Assembly: GCA_905221605.1 (NCBI GenBank)
Contig: CAJNDS010002191.1
Span: 322,710 to 384,709, forward strand
Source of the DNA: Symbiodinium natans
Taxonomy: Eukaryota; Sar; Dinophyceae; Suessiales; Symbiodiniaceae
Direction: 5' to 3'
DNA: 62,000 nucleotides
Shown: positions 11,151-22,147 of the stretch, piece after piece
Numbering within the stretch: the stretch's first letter is position 1
How the letters are laid out: every line of letters starts with the position of its first letter
Made by a program: the position numbers and the translations under genes
The notes under the pieces: generated by a model
What the model saw: the letters and a program-made list of their open reading frames with translations, nothing else
The model's database searches: none
What the model was told of the DNA's origin: nothing

Positions 11151-12042
11151 ATCAACCTCGAAAGGAAGCAATCCCCCCAAGGAAGGCCCATGGACTCTGT
11201 TGATTCGGCTTGGGGTGGTCTTTGCTTCTGTCGACTTGCCGCTGTCGAAGCTCGGGCGTGGGATGGGTTGAGGTTGAAACTTGTACTATATATGTTGCGA
11301 AGGGTGGGTACATCACGAGGCGGAGTCTCCAACCTGCAAAGACAGAAGTTGCCAAGACACAAATCTTGACTTCCGGATGTCTGGATGGAGGAAGACGGGA
11401 GAAGGAGAGAGGGAGAGAGAGGAGAGAGGGAGAGGGGGAGAGAGAAAGCGGATTTAGAGAGACTCCCTGCACTGCTCGAACCAGGCCCAGTCCTGAAAAA
11501 GAGTTGCCCGACAAACCATCGCCGTGCGGCAGTATTGAGTCTGTGCGATGTCGTCTCGGAAAACCTGGGCAATCTGTCCAAAGTTGCTGAAAGTTTGAAC
11601 TTGAATCGGACATGCCAAGCACCAAGCTACAGGTTCACTTGGTGAGGCTTTGGAGTCGTCAGCTGACGCTCCCTGGCTGAGCAGAGGTTTTTCCAGGTTT
11701 GGGATTGTGTGGTTCAGGTTAAGGCTCGAAGCTTACGCGGCCGATTGTCAAGCCCCTACTTCTCCCTTTTCCGCCCTTGACCGTTCACCCTGTCTACGGC
11801 AAGCCAGGAAGCGATCTGAGACTCAAACCCTAAACGCCCTAAACCCTATGCCCCAAACCCTAAACCACCACCCAGACAGGCATGCAATCATGCAGGCAAG
11901 CGGGAAGAAAACAGACCTACAAACAAAGCGGGTGGGGGGGGGGGGGGGGGGCTACAGCGTACGTTTCTGAAGCCCTAAACCCTTTTGCCCCAGGTCTCTC
12001 TGACCTGCGCATCCCATTCCCTAAACCATAAACCCTAATTCA

Positions 12043-12093
12043 ACCCTAAACCCTAAACCCTAAACCCTAAACCCTAAACCCTAAACCCTAAAC
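12043..12093 (-). repeat. CCCTAAA telomere-type array
   Basis: About seven perfect CCCTAAA heptamers stand in tandem, the complement of the TTTAGGG telomere repeat found in dinoflagellates and plants. The array is interstitial here. Confidence 0.9.
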
Positions 12094-13797
12094 CACACCA
12101 GCTGGGCTTTCTGGCAGCTCCAGGACTCTGCAGGCGGAGCTGGTTCCAAATGCCCAGGCCCATGGTGAAGTTGGGGGAGATGCCTCAGAGGGCTTCTGAT
12201 GCATCAGAGTTAGGATTTAGGGATTAGGGTTTAGGATTTTCAGGTTTAGGGACTCAGGTTTCGGGTTTAGGGTTTAGGATTCTGGGCTGATGTTCTGTTC
12301 AAGAAGCTCTCCGCACCTTGCACCTTGCACCTCTCCATTCCTCATCGATTAAAACTCTCGTGGAAGTGAATTCCTGAAGGAAACACAGGTACAGAAACGC
12401 TCCAGGCGCTGCACCCCATGAGTCTGGGCTGGCAGCCCTCAACCCTCAAACCCCCAAGCATCAACGGGTTCGCATGGGCTGTCTAGGATAAATGCCCCCC
12501 CGTGTGGATGCAGCAGCTTCTACAGCTGTGCGCATAGGCTTCTCTTTCGCGGGCCCTAGTCATAGTCCTTGAAGACCAATGCGCCCTGAGACCCTCGGTC
12601 CATTATAGCCGAAACCACGTATAGCTACTCGACGCAGGCACCAACAAAAAAGAGATCCTTCTTTCCGCGCCCGCACAAGGAGTCGACAGTGAAGTGCATG
12701 CACATTGGCATGCTTCCAAAACACGGTCTGCTCGGGCGTGCTCTGCTCAAACACACCCTGATCATTACTTAGCTGACAAGTCTTCAGCTGAGTTCGGTTA
12801 GGTTTGGGATGCCGGTTCCTTATCTCTTCGGCCCTCCAGGGACGAATGTCGTGCAGCTTTGTGCCAAGATCCCGCCCCAGGGACATCTTACATGTCGGAG
12901 ACACAGGACGGGCCTCCACTAAAACCGACCTGACCATGTGTACCTGCGGGCTTGGTTACGCGTTACCCCTTGACTGAGAGACTTGGCATGTGCCCGAAAC
13001 CAAGTGGAGAAGAGCCCTCATTTGGGCGCCGACCTGCAAAAAGTTGTTATATGCGCATGGGAGGCCCACATCGTGGCCTCCATCTTCTACAGCACAAAGA
13101 CTTGTGGCCGACAAGAACAATCAACGGCGTAGAAGGTTTAGGCTTTGAGTCGTGCATTGTGACAGCGTGCGCCGCCTTCTACCCAGGCTTTGGCTCCCGG
13201 AAGTCAAGATGGTCTACAGCCCACGCTTCAGCTGGACAGCTCGTCTTTGCATGTGTTACAAGCCTCCCACCTATACCGTCCTTGACCACAAGAATCCTGA
13301 TTCTGAACACGACTCCAAAGTTCACAGGCATATCGCAGCCCGCTGAAAAACATGGAGCAGGCCTAACATCTTCGCAGCCGGTTCCGGCTCGTGGCGTCGC
13401 AACGAAGTGACTTGTTCAGGCAACCCCAAATATATCTGAGGAACTGTCGAGCCCTAACCTCTAAAGCCTTCAAACCCTAAACCCTAACTTTAACTAGGGG
13501 CCCTTTAAAGCGGACATCGGTGCCAAGAGCCGGACTCTCTCAGACCTCCGGGAGCAGGACGTTGCCGTCCGCGGCGGGGACGCTCAAATCTTCCCCAAGG
13601 TGTTTGTCGCTCCTCAGTGGTGGACCCAAGCCCTAAACCCTACACCCTAAACCTAAACCCTAAACCCTAAACCCTAAACGCTACGCTCTTCATGCCCTCA
13701 ACCCGAACGGAGGACTGCAAGGGTTCAAGGGTATCTCGGGCATTTGGAACCTCAACTCTCACAGCAGGCAAGGTTGATGGGTCACAGGATATAAGCC

Positions 13798-14976
13798 CTA
13801 AGCATTTTCAGTTCTCTGCAACCGCAGGAGCTGGCCCGTCGCGCTGACACGGTGCCGGGCATTCGGCCAGTTGTCGGGATTCCAGTCGCCAAAGGCTGTC
13901 TTGCACGCCGCCTCCAAGTTCATGCCGGAGGCAGTAGCTGCCATAGTTGCACCTGCAAAAACACACAAGATGTAAACCAGAAACAACTACTACTCCGTGT
14001 ATACGTATGTATATATATATATGTATATGTGTGTGTGTATATGTAGATCACAGAAAGTATCTCACATATTAGATTGTGGCCTGATGGCTTTGGTTTGGCT
14101 CTCATTGACAGGGTGATTCAAGGGGGGCATGTACCCCAAGGTTCCCTAACACTCCCCACTAATTACTCCCTAAGCTCCCTAAGCTTCCCTAGGTACCTAC
14201 CCCGCATGAACCTCCCCTAAACCCCAAACCTACACCCTAAACATACCCTCCCTTTTTCCTACTAACTCCGGCCTGAAATGCCCGCAATGGACGCAACGCA
14301 GTTCGCGTCGTTGTCGGTTCGGCCCACGATGTTTATGCAGGACGAGCTCACCAAGGAGAAGAATCGGATGGCCAGGCTCAAGGTAGCAAGGATACCAGTG
14401 ATGTCAATCGCACAGATGCGCCCTTGCTGCCCCTCCGAGACTACATCCGGAGCACAATGGATGGTGCTGTCGGCCAGAATGATGGCCATGCGCATGACGA
14501 AAGTTGCACCGAAGGCAACCTGCGCGACACATCGGTTGATTGCGCCGTAGACGGTGTCAGCTGATAGCGCAGGGGGGGCCGGCAGCTTGTCTACATCGAA
14601 GCCTGCTTTGATGAGCCAGTTGTTCACACTTCGTGCGGCCTGGTCCTTGGCCTTTGTTATCTTCGCCTCCTTGTTGGCAACCATGGCGTTTTTCTTCTCT
14701 TCAGGCGTATTCTTTGCCTGCTTCGCGCCCTTGGCGCAGATAAGGTCTGTGGAGAGCGTGCACAGCATGAGCGTGGAGATGCCACCTGGCAAAGGGATGC
14801 ATAAGGGTTCTATCAAGAGCGTGGGACAAGTCCGGTCGGACAACAGGAGCACTAAGCAGCACACCGAAAACCCAAGCCCTAAACCCCTGGGCACCGGTAA
14901 ATGCTCCGATGTTGGCCACACAGTTCGACGGGACGTTCAGTGCACCGGAACAAGTGGAGACGGAGGATGCGGTCAC
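13798..14976 (-). CDS. CX24C-repeat protein, three 3' exons
   Basis: This is the 3' part of a spliced gene on the minus strand. The exons are 14976-14895, 14785-14273 and 13952-13798, with the stop at 13798. The first intron (109 nt) is GT-AG. The second (320 nt) has a GC donor (TCAG/GCCGG) and a TTTTTGCAG acceptor. Reading phase is kept across both junctions. The joined product, about 248 residues from this point, contains four segments that start CVAN, CVAQ, CAID and CVAS. Each has exactly 24 residues between its two cysteines and a hydrophobic, alanine/glycine-rich core. Two of the four are completed only by joining exons, which strongly supports the splicing. A basic KGAKQAKNTPEEKKNA stretch separates repeats 1 and 2. 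The family is not one I can name, and its function is unknown. The segments could be disulfide-linked amphipathic or membrane hairpins. The 5' exon or exons lie above 14976 (acceptor CCCAG/GTGACC) and were not found. Confidence 0.75.
14004..14044. repeat. TA/GT microsatellite in an intron
   Basis: Short TATA and GTGTGT dinucleotide runs lie within the second intron of the CX24C-repeat gene. Confidence 0.8.
14116..14218. repeat. Foldback-like element (family D) inside an intron
   Basis: The ends read ATTCAAGGGGGGCATGTACC and, inverted, GTTCATGCGGGGTAGGTACC, followed on each side by a GGTTCCCTAA-like or GGGAAGCTTAG-like motif. A related left end, TTCAAGGGGGGGTATGTTCC, occurs at 46512-46574. 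The element sits in the 320-nt GC-AG intron of the CX24C-repeat gene. Confidence 0.4.
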
Positions 14977-15160
14977 CTGGGATTGTGTTGGGGGACTTCA
15001 TGAACTTCGGGGTTGACCGTTTGGGGGCTTCAATTCGGTTGCCACAGCATGGAGATGTTGTAAGTATATCATAACGTGGTTTCCTCGTGCTGGGTACCTA
15101 TGTGATGTGTTCAACTTTGATTCTGGCAGCCAAGCTTAATCTAGGATGGCCCTTAGCACC

Positions 15161-15234
15161 CTCTGAAAAATATTCCTGCGTATGAGCCTCCTAAACCCAA
15201 TAAGGGAAAGTATAACATCTCCCAAAGGCCTACC
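15161..15234. repeat. Dispersed repeat shared with 2760-2845
   Basis: The segment carries GAAAAATATTCCTG, CCTAAACCCAATAAGGGAAA and AAAGGCCTACC in the same order as the copy at 2760-2845. It is non-coding. Confidence 0.45.
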
Positions 15235-16186
15235 GAGGAATTCCTTAACAGCGACCCAGTCACTCCCATGCCCAGCTCGAGGGACCTGATCGCGCCAGCT
15301 TTGGGGGGTTTGAGGCGACTCTGCCTCCTTTTGCCCCATAGACCCTTTTGTTTTGCGGTAGGCTTCGGAGGTTGCCCTGCAACCCTAAACCCTAAACCCG
15401 AAATAGGGACCATGAAATTGAAAGGTCTGGAGGTTCGGAGGAGCCCGAATCTTACCCCGCAGGAGCCTACCTCCCCAGCCGGTGCAAAGCCCGACCCTGT
15501 ACCGGCTGGGGTTTAGGGTTCAGGGTTCAGGGTTTGGTTCCCACCCGTTTCGCATGCGTTTTCGGTGAATAGCTCAGATTGTACCATAGCCCGAGTTCTG
15601 TTTAGGGTTTAGGGTTCAGGGTAGACCCAAGAGTAAGCTAAGAACAAACAGGGTACCTTTTTTGGTTTGAAGGGGCTTATCAGGGAACCCTAGGAATAAG
15701 GGCCTACTGTGGGTCCTAGCCTGGTATTTAGCTGGGCCGACGCAGTGGACTGTAGGATTTTTGGTGGGTTGCCGCGTTGCGACATAGGAGTGTGGAAAAT
15801 TTGGGGTCCCAAGTCTACAGAGGTGATTTGCTTGAATGTGAGATCCTAAGTTCAGGTTGTTTAGAGGGTATTAATTTGCCTGCCTGGGGGGCTGAGGGGT
15901 GTTGAAGCACTTGGGCAGCTAATCCTAGATTTCGGATCGCACCTGATGGCACGCGTTTGTCGATTGCAGAAGCGGGTAGGACCCAGCATTTTAGAGCCCC
16001 CTGAATTGTTCAAGGCACAACATGATACCGAAGATTCCGGTAGTACAGCGCTCCCGCTCGTCGTTCCTCACCTGTCACACTTGAGCAGTACGTGGCTTAG
16101 GCATGAGGGTAGGGTTTTCCTCCTTAGAAGATTCTTGCTTAAGGTTCGGGCTTTCATGCTGACTTGCCATTTAGAACCACCCCACT

Positions 16187-16211
16187 CCCCCCCCCCCCCC
16201 CCCCCCCCCCC
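16187..16211. repeat. C25 homopolymer
   Basis: There are twenty-five consecutive cytosines, part of a window-wide excess of C/G homopolymers. The exact length should be treated as uncertain because such tracts are prone to sequencing error. Confidence 0.8.
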
Positions 16212-19200
16212 AATAAAATAACAAGAAAACCAACCCTCGGACTTGAAAGAAACAAGGCATCCGTGAGGCCAAGCCCTCAACTACCCCAAGCCTGGCTTGC
16301 TTTTACCTCTCACTTGTCTGAAGCCTCTGCCCACTTGAAGCAGTGCCTTAAATGGACTTCGACAATGCCGCTGCAATGTCGACATGCTACATGATCGTTG
16401 TTCAGGTTGGTGGACTTATAGGGTAGGGTATAGTGCCTATTTCAGGTTATTGGGCTCCGGAAACCTGTGCTGAACCCCCTGCAACCCCAAACCTGCCTCA
16501 CGCTTGTTTACGCGCCGGATCCGGTCGTAGTCGCAGGCCACTGTGCTGAACTTGACGAAGGAACCGAAGGTCATTATCCACCCAGTTGCCTCTCAAGGCA
16601 AAAAAAGAGAGTTTTGGATGAATGATCTTGCAGCTCCTGCGCGGAGCAATCGGACCGGCGATGATCTCGGCTTGTTGTGACTAGCAGGTTTGGTTCTCAA
16701 GCGGTATAGAAGTATCGTTCATCCGATAGGGCATCCGATGGAGCATCAATGGGCCGGCGCTGCGGAGTCCGAAACACACACCCATACACATGTTCAGGAC
16801 AGTGCGTTCTGGTGTCTTGATGCCCCATTGGGGTTTCAAGCTGAGCCTCTGATGGAAGCTTCGAGCACGAAATTCCTGAACTTCTAACGTCCTGTCGCAA
16901 CCACGCAAGCCCTCGCCCACACATCGCCCCCCCGGCCCTACATGTGTCGGGCCTTGTGCCTACACCCTACACCCTGCACCCTAAACCCATGGTTTGGGGA
17001 CTTTCAAGGCCGTGCCCTTGCCTGCGTCACATCAATCACGCAGAGGACCTTGCCAGCCTCCAGTTGTGGTTTCTTCATGTCTGAAGCATTGCCACAGCTC
17101 ACGCGGGTCTTCATGAGGGTTCCTTTTGCGTGGGCACTTCTTGTTTCGGGGGAAAAGGGCATCTTATTTTGAAGCTTGCGCCTATGCTCTGCAAAAGGAC
17201 AACTTCCTCATGGGTTTAGAAGACCCCACACCGATATTCTCCTCCCCTTAATGCCAAACCTCCCAAATATTAAATACTCCGATTATACTGCTATTAAAGT
17301 ATATGAGGAGTCTTCAAGATCAGGGAGGGGAGTGGGCCTTCATATTCGGGAGGGGATTGTTCTGCATGCCTCCGAGCTGATGTGGGCCAGGCCAACGGTT
17401 GGCAGCGCCTTCAATGCAAAGCTTCGACAGCGACGACAGAAGAATTCACCAACTAACAAACATGGGTTTAGGGTTTAGGGTTTAGGGTTGTAAGCAGGTA
17501 CTTATGTGACGTAGTGCTGACTCTACGATGACAGAACTCCCCCTAAGTCAAAAAGGCAAATATTCTAAGCACATCTGGCTAAGAATCATGGGAGGGTCAG
17601 CGATATGCTTGAAATCATTTTTTCAATGGTCCGGCAGGCATGTTTGGAGAATCATGAAAAACAACTGCTGGCATAGCCGGTGATCCAGATGAGCTTTGGC
17701 ATTCGAAGTGAAACCTAGCAGCCATGTTTTTTTTTGCAGAGTTATATAATTTACATCATCATTTGCAGCCCTAACTCTAGGATATTTACTTAAACGGCCC
17801 TTGGCAATACACGTAACATAATTAAAGTCATAGAACTGATCTCTAGCTATGTTAACAAACATAGTGAACCAGTATACTCAAGCATCTGTTTACATACCAT
17901 TAAACGAAAGCAAACGACAATTAAGTTGACGTAGAGGTCATGTGTACTATCAGCTGCATACATTAATAACGAGGTGGGAAATTTTGAAACCCCTCTTGAT
18001 TGTGGTCGAAAGCCGGGGGACTGCAAGTCGCCACTTATGTGCCCCAAACTGAAAACTCACCGATGCAACAGATTTGGATTGGGAGAATCGAATGTAACGA
18101 AGGCTTGCTTTGGAAAAAAGAAGACCTCGCTTACAAAACTATGTATCCAATCTGCATATTCATCTGAAGCCTAAGTACTCTATGCTTCGTAGCTGAGTGG
18201 CCTTTCATATATGAGCAATTTGTGTGAGTCACATTAATGACCTCCTATCATGTTCAACACATTCGCAAAGGTTATTTCTGTGTAATTCGGTGACAATATC
18301 ACATATATCATCAAAATCAAAGGCCGTTTGTTACTGTTATAAACAAATCAACTAACAGAATTCGCCCCTACAATACAGAAACAACTAGACCGACTATAGA
18401 CCACGCTTTGTGGTCAAGCTTTTGTCTTCAAATTCCTGCTTCTTCTCCAAATATGTGCACTAGTTCGAAAAGGAGGTATTGAAGAGAATCTACTATGATT
18501 AAGCGCTTACAAAGCTTGGCATGGCTGACCCGCTTTCTTATTCTAGACTGCGACGAAGCAGCCTAGATGCTACGGGTAAACCAACAAAGCAAACAACATT
18601 GACCCTTTTGCATGTACTGGGGGTGTTCAAGGGCCGCTGAAACGCAGTTGCCGACACATTTTCGTTTTGACTTTGTTTTGTAAAGCTTGTTTTTGGTTTG
18701 GCTTTGCTGTATTGGTTTTGATTCTTCCTTGAAAACGCTGGTGAACACCTACACCGATCGAGGGAACTGGTTGCGTCTGCTTCTGCTTGACAGAGAAGAC
18801 TTGCGTTCTTGCACAAAGACAAACTTCTGTCTTCGCGTGGCCAACACAAGCGCTGCTTTCGGAGCAAAGCGAACATATCGCTCCTGGGGTCCCTTGAAGG
18901 CCTTGAAGGGCCTAGGTGAGTGATTGCCACCAAGCTTTGCGACCCCAGGACCACCCCCAACCCGTGACAGCACCTTACTGAACCTGTGCAATCCAAACAC
19001 TCACAACTGCCAGGGTTTAGGGTTTAGGGTTTAGGATTTAGGCTTTGGGGTTTAGGGTTTACCCTCTTTCTTGATCTCCGAATACAATACATGGACCTGC
19101 CTCCCAGAGCTCAGAACACTAGATCCCTGATCCCTGTAAAAACAGGTACAGAAGAGCCGACTCAGACTCAACCTCGACCACCCAGGCCGCCAATGAAGAC

Positions 19201-19408
19201 CCTGAAGCGCCCACCAGCAACCCTGAATCATCGCCCAAAACCCTAGATCCTAGACCCTAAACCCGAAACTGTGAAACCCTGAACCCTAACCTCTATAGAC
19301 CCTAAACCCTAAACCCTCCCAAAAGCCTCCGAGGCGGTGAGCTCAGCGCGCAGCGCTTGCCACGCCGTTGGCGCCACGCCTCGTGGGTTGGCTCAAAGAC
19401 GGGATGGC

Positions 19409-19521
19409 TAAACCCTAAACCCTAAACCCTAAACCCGAAGCCCTAAACCCTAAACCCTAAACCCTAAACCCTAAACCCTAAACCCTAAACCCTAAACCCT
19501 AAACCCTAAACCCTAAACCCC
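19409..19521 (-). repeat. CCCTAAA telomere-type array
   Basis: About 16 heptamers, nearly all perfect, with one variant (CCCGAAG) near 19435. It is one of the longest interstitial arrays in the window. Confidence 0.92.
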
Positions 19522-21406
19522 AAGCGAGAGGGGTAGGTTTGCCAACCCTCAAACCCCAACATGGACCTGGAGGGGGGGGGGGGGGGGGCTGTTTGCAGGC
19601 CTTTTTTCCTGAGAGTCAAGGAGCTTTTGGCTCTCAAGCGCCTGCCTAAACCCTATCCCCAAACCCCAAACCCTAAACCCAGATCTGCACTCATGCCTGG
19701 GTTGTGAGGAGCCTGGGCCTTATTAGTGTCGGGTGCCAGATTGCTGCTCAGTGGATAGAGACCTCTGAAAGCCTTATGGTTGAGCTTCGGGATGCTGCGC
19801 CTGCAAGTCTTGTGAGGCGCCCCAGTTGTTCTTCGAAGGACATCAGCCCATTCTCTGACACAGCTGTTCACGGTGTAAGCAAGTGGACACGTGGGTTTGG
19901 GGCCCTTCCCCTTGTGCTTCCAGGGCCTTGCACGAAGCGCAGCGAGCCATGTTCGAAGGCGATGGCCCTTTCAGGGTCCATGGGTGTCGAGTGCCAGGGA
20001 GGCTAAGGGCATGGTCACATGCCTCCTCAGTGCTAGAGGTTCTTGTGAACAGTTTTCCAGGAAAGCAGCGGAATAGATACCAGCGGTCTCTTCTCGAATC
20101 CTACATAACTGTACCACCCACAACATCCACAGCCGGGGCTCATGACCCTCATGCCTCTCGAACTCTACAGAATTCTACCATCCGCAACCTTCTGGGGCTC
20201 ATATGACCCTCATGCCCTTGTTCCCAAACCCTCTTTCGCCCGCCCGGCCAAGGGGACACGACAAGGGCCACCAGGATGAGTGCCGCAGCACCGGCGAAGC
20301 GGCGGGCCGCGAGCGGGAGGATGCGCCTTGGCACCTCGAAAGGGGGGGGAGGGGGGATTCTTATATCTACATATTGCAAATTACCTACTGTACTCTGAAA
20401 TATTCGCCTATTGCAGTTCCATTATATTTCTATGTTTCTTTATATTAACATAAGTATTTCGTATTACAATGCCATTTATCGGTTTCTGTTGCCACCCGGG
20501 TGGGGTGGGTATGGGGAGAGAGGGCTTGTCAGGATGGGGGTGTTAAGAAAGTTGGCAGGCCCAGGGGCTTTCTGGCAATTCAGAAACGCGGGTGCCATGA
20601 CGTGAGTCTATACGGTTTCGTAGCTGAAGCCACTGACCCCACTCAACAGGCGTTGGTTGGGTTGCCCCAAACCCTCTACCCTAAAACCCTAAACCCTAAA
20701 CCCTAAACCCTAAAACCCTCGGGTGGCAAAGAGTTGGTTGGGTGTCGGCTTGCAGCCGATGTGTATGAGAATCGACCTTAAGGAGGGTCGGGAGCTTGAA
20801 AAAGCCCTCAGCACATCTAGACCCACAATTAAAGCAAGGGGTTTAGGGTTTAGGGTTTAGGGTTTAGGGTTTAGGAAATCGCACTTACAGCAAGACCAAA
20901 GGGCCGGCCTTTTGTGTAGGGTTTAGGGTTTTGGGCCTCTTCGCTCTCGAGAAGGACCAATCCTATTGGCGCCTATAGACCTTGTCACGTCGTCACACGA
21001 AACAAGGAATCACGGGAAGGTAGGATAGCAGGAAGATTCTGGTTTAGGATTACAGGATGATTCCGGTTTAGGATGGTCTTGGGGGCACCCGCGGCTTTTT
21101 GAACACCAGCAACCCTTCCACCCATGTGGGGCCTCGGGGGCGGAGAGCTCCCTGTCCACCAAAGCGCTTCTCTCCACACCCTCCTCCTGCGAACCAGGGC
21201 CAAACCGCAGGGGACCCAAATTAAGGGCCCATACTTCGGATCCCTTTAAACAAGTGTAAGGGACCATACTTAGGGGCCCATGCGGCCAACATTGACCTAC
21301 ATAAACCCTAGTGAGCTTTATAGGGCCTCTTCCAGGTCTAGGGCTTTAGGGCTGCTTAGGGTCGAGGATGATGTCGCTGTGGTCGACTTACCTGTAACAT
21401 CAGTGT

Positions 21407-21500
21407 AAACCCTAAACCCTACCTAAACCCTAAACCCTAAACCCTAAACCCTAAACCCTAAACCCTAAACCCTAAACCCTAAACCCTAAACCCTAAACCA
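21407..21500 (-). repeat. CCCTAAA telomere-type array
   Basis: About 13 heptamers with a single short interruption near 21421. Similar but opposite-strand arrays follow at 21634-21690 (TTTAGGG, with TTCAGGG variants), and a same-strand array is at 21832-21872. Confidence 0.9.
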
Positions 21501-22027
21501 CCCTGAACTGTTTGGGGGGGGAAGTTGTGTCCTCAACCTCCATGGCCGCGGCTCTCCCCGGGTGGCCCCAGGTGCTTGAGCGCAGAGGCGCGGCCGACAC
21601 AGCGCAGGAAATGCCAGGTTTGTTGGGGTTCATTTTAGGGTTTAGGGTTTAGGGTTCAGGGTTCAGGGTTTAGGGTTTAGGGTTTAGGGGTTTCGTGTTC
21701 CGGGTGTCTAGGGTCGAGTCTTCGGGGTGATCAGGGTTTGGGGGTGCGAAGTTCTGGGCTTCGCCGGTGGCTTCGGTTCCGTGAGTACACGTGTAGCCTC
21801 TCAACTCGAACTGAACCCTGAGGCTCAAGACCCTAAACCCTAAACCCTAAACCCTAAACCCTAAACCCGAAACCAGTCCTCAGGATACGTGTCTCTCAAG
21901 GTCCGCCGTTTAGGGTTTGGGGTTGAGGGTCTAGGGTATGTTTTCCCCCCTCACTGGCAAACAAGGAGCACCACACCGCCATGAGGATCATCACCTGGCG
22001 ACACGAACGCCAACACTAGGGTTTTGG

Positions 22028-22147
22028 GTACTACTACCCCCCCCCCCCCCCGTTCCCCCTTAAATAGCCTTAATTAAGCTTCAATCCCTAAATAGCCTTA
22101 ATTTATGGGGGGAACCGAGGGGGGGGGGGGGGGGGGGGGGGTAGTAC
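22028..22147. repeat. Foldback with C-tract and G-tract arms
   Basis: The left arm reads GTACTACTACC, then a C-run and GTTCCCCC. The right arm reads GGGGGGAACC, a G-run of 23 and GGTAGTAC. The spacer contains AAATAGCCTTAATT twice. The arms are mutual inverses, so this is a short foldback element whose terminal repeat contains homopolymers. It suggests that at least some of the window's long C/G runs belong to mobile-element ends. Confidence 0.6.

Larger units (their letters stand above)
10748..13797. other. Intergenic DNA with telomere-like arrays
   Basis: No gene can be supported with confidence. The stretch holds a family A half-element (10857-10925), a higher-order telomere-like array (11083-11150), a GA-rich run near 11396-11450, a G-run near 11933-11950, and CCCTAAA arrays at 12043-12093 and 13628-13680. 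Open frames at 12560-12937 (minus) and 12952-13410 (plus) have no recognisable domain. Confidence 0.5.
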
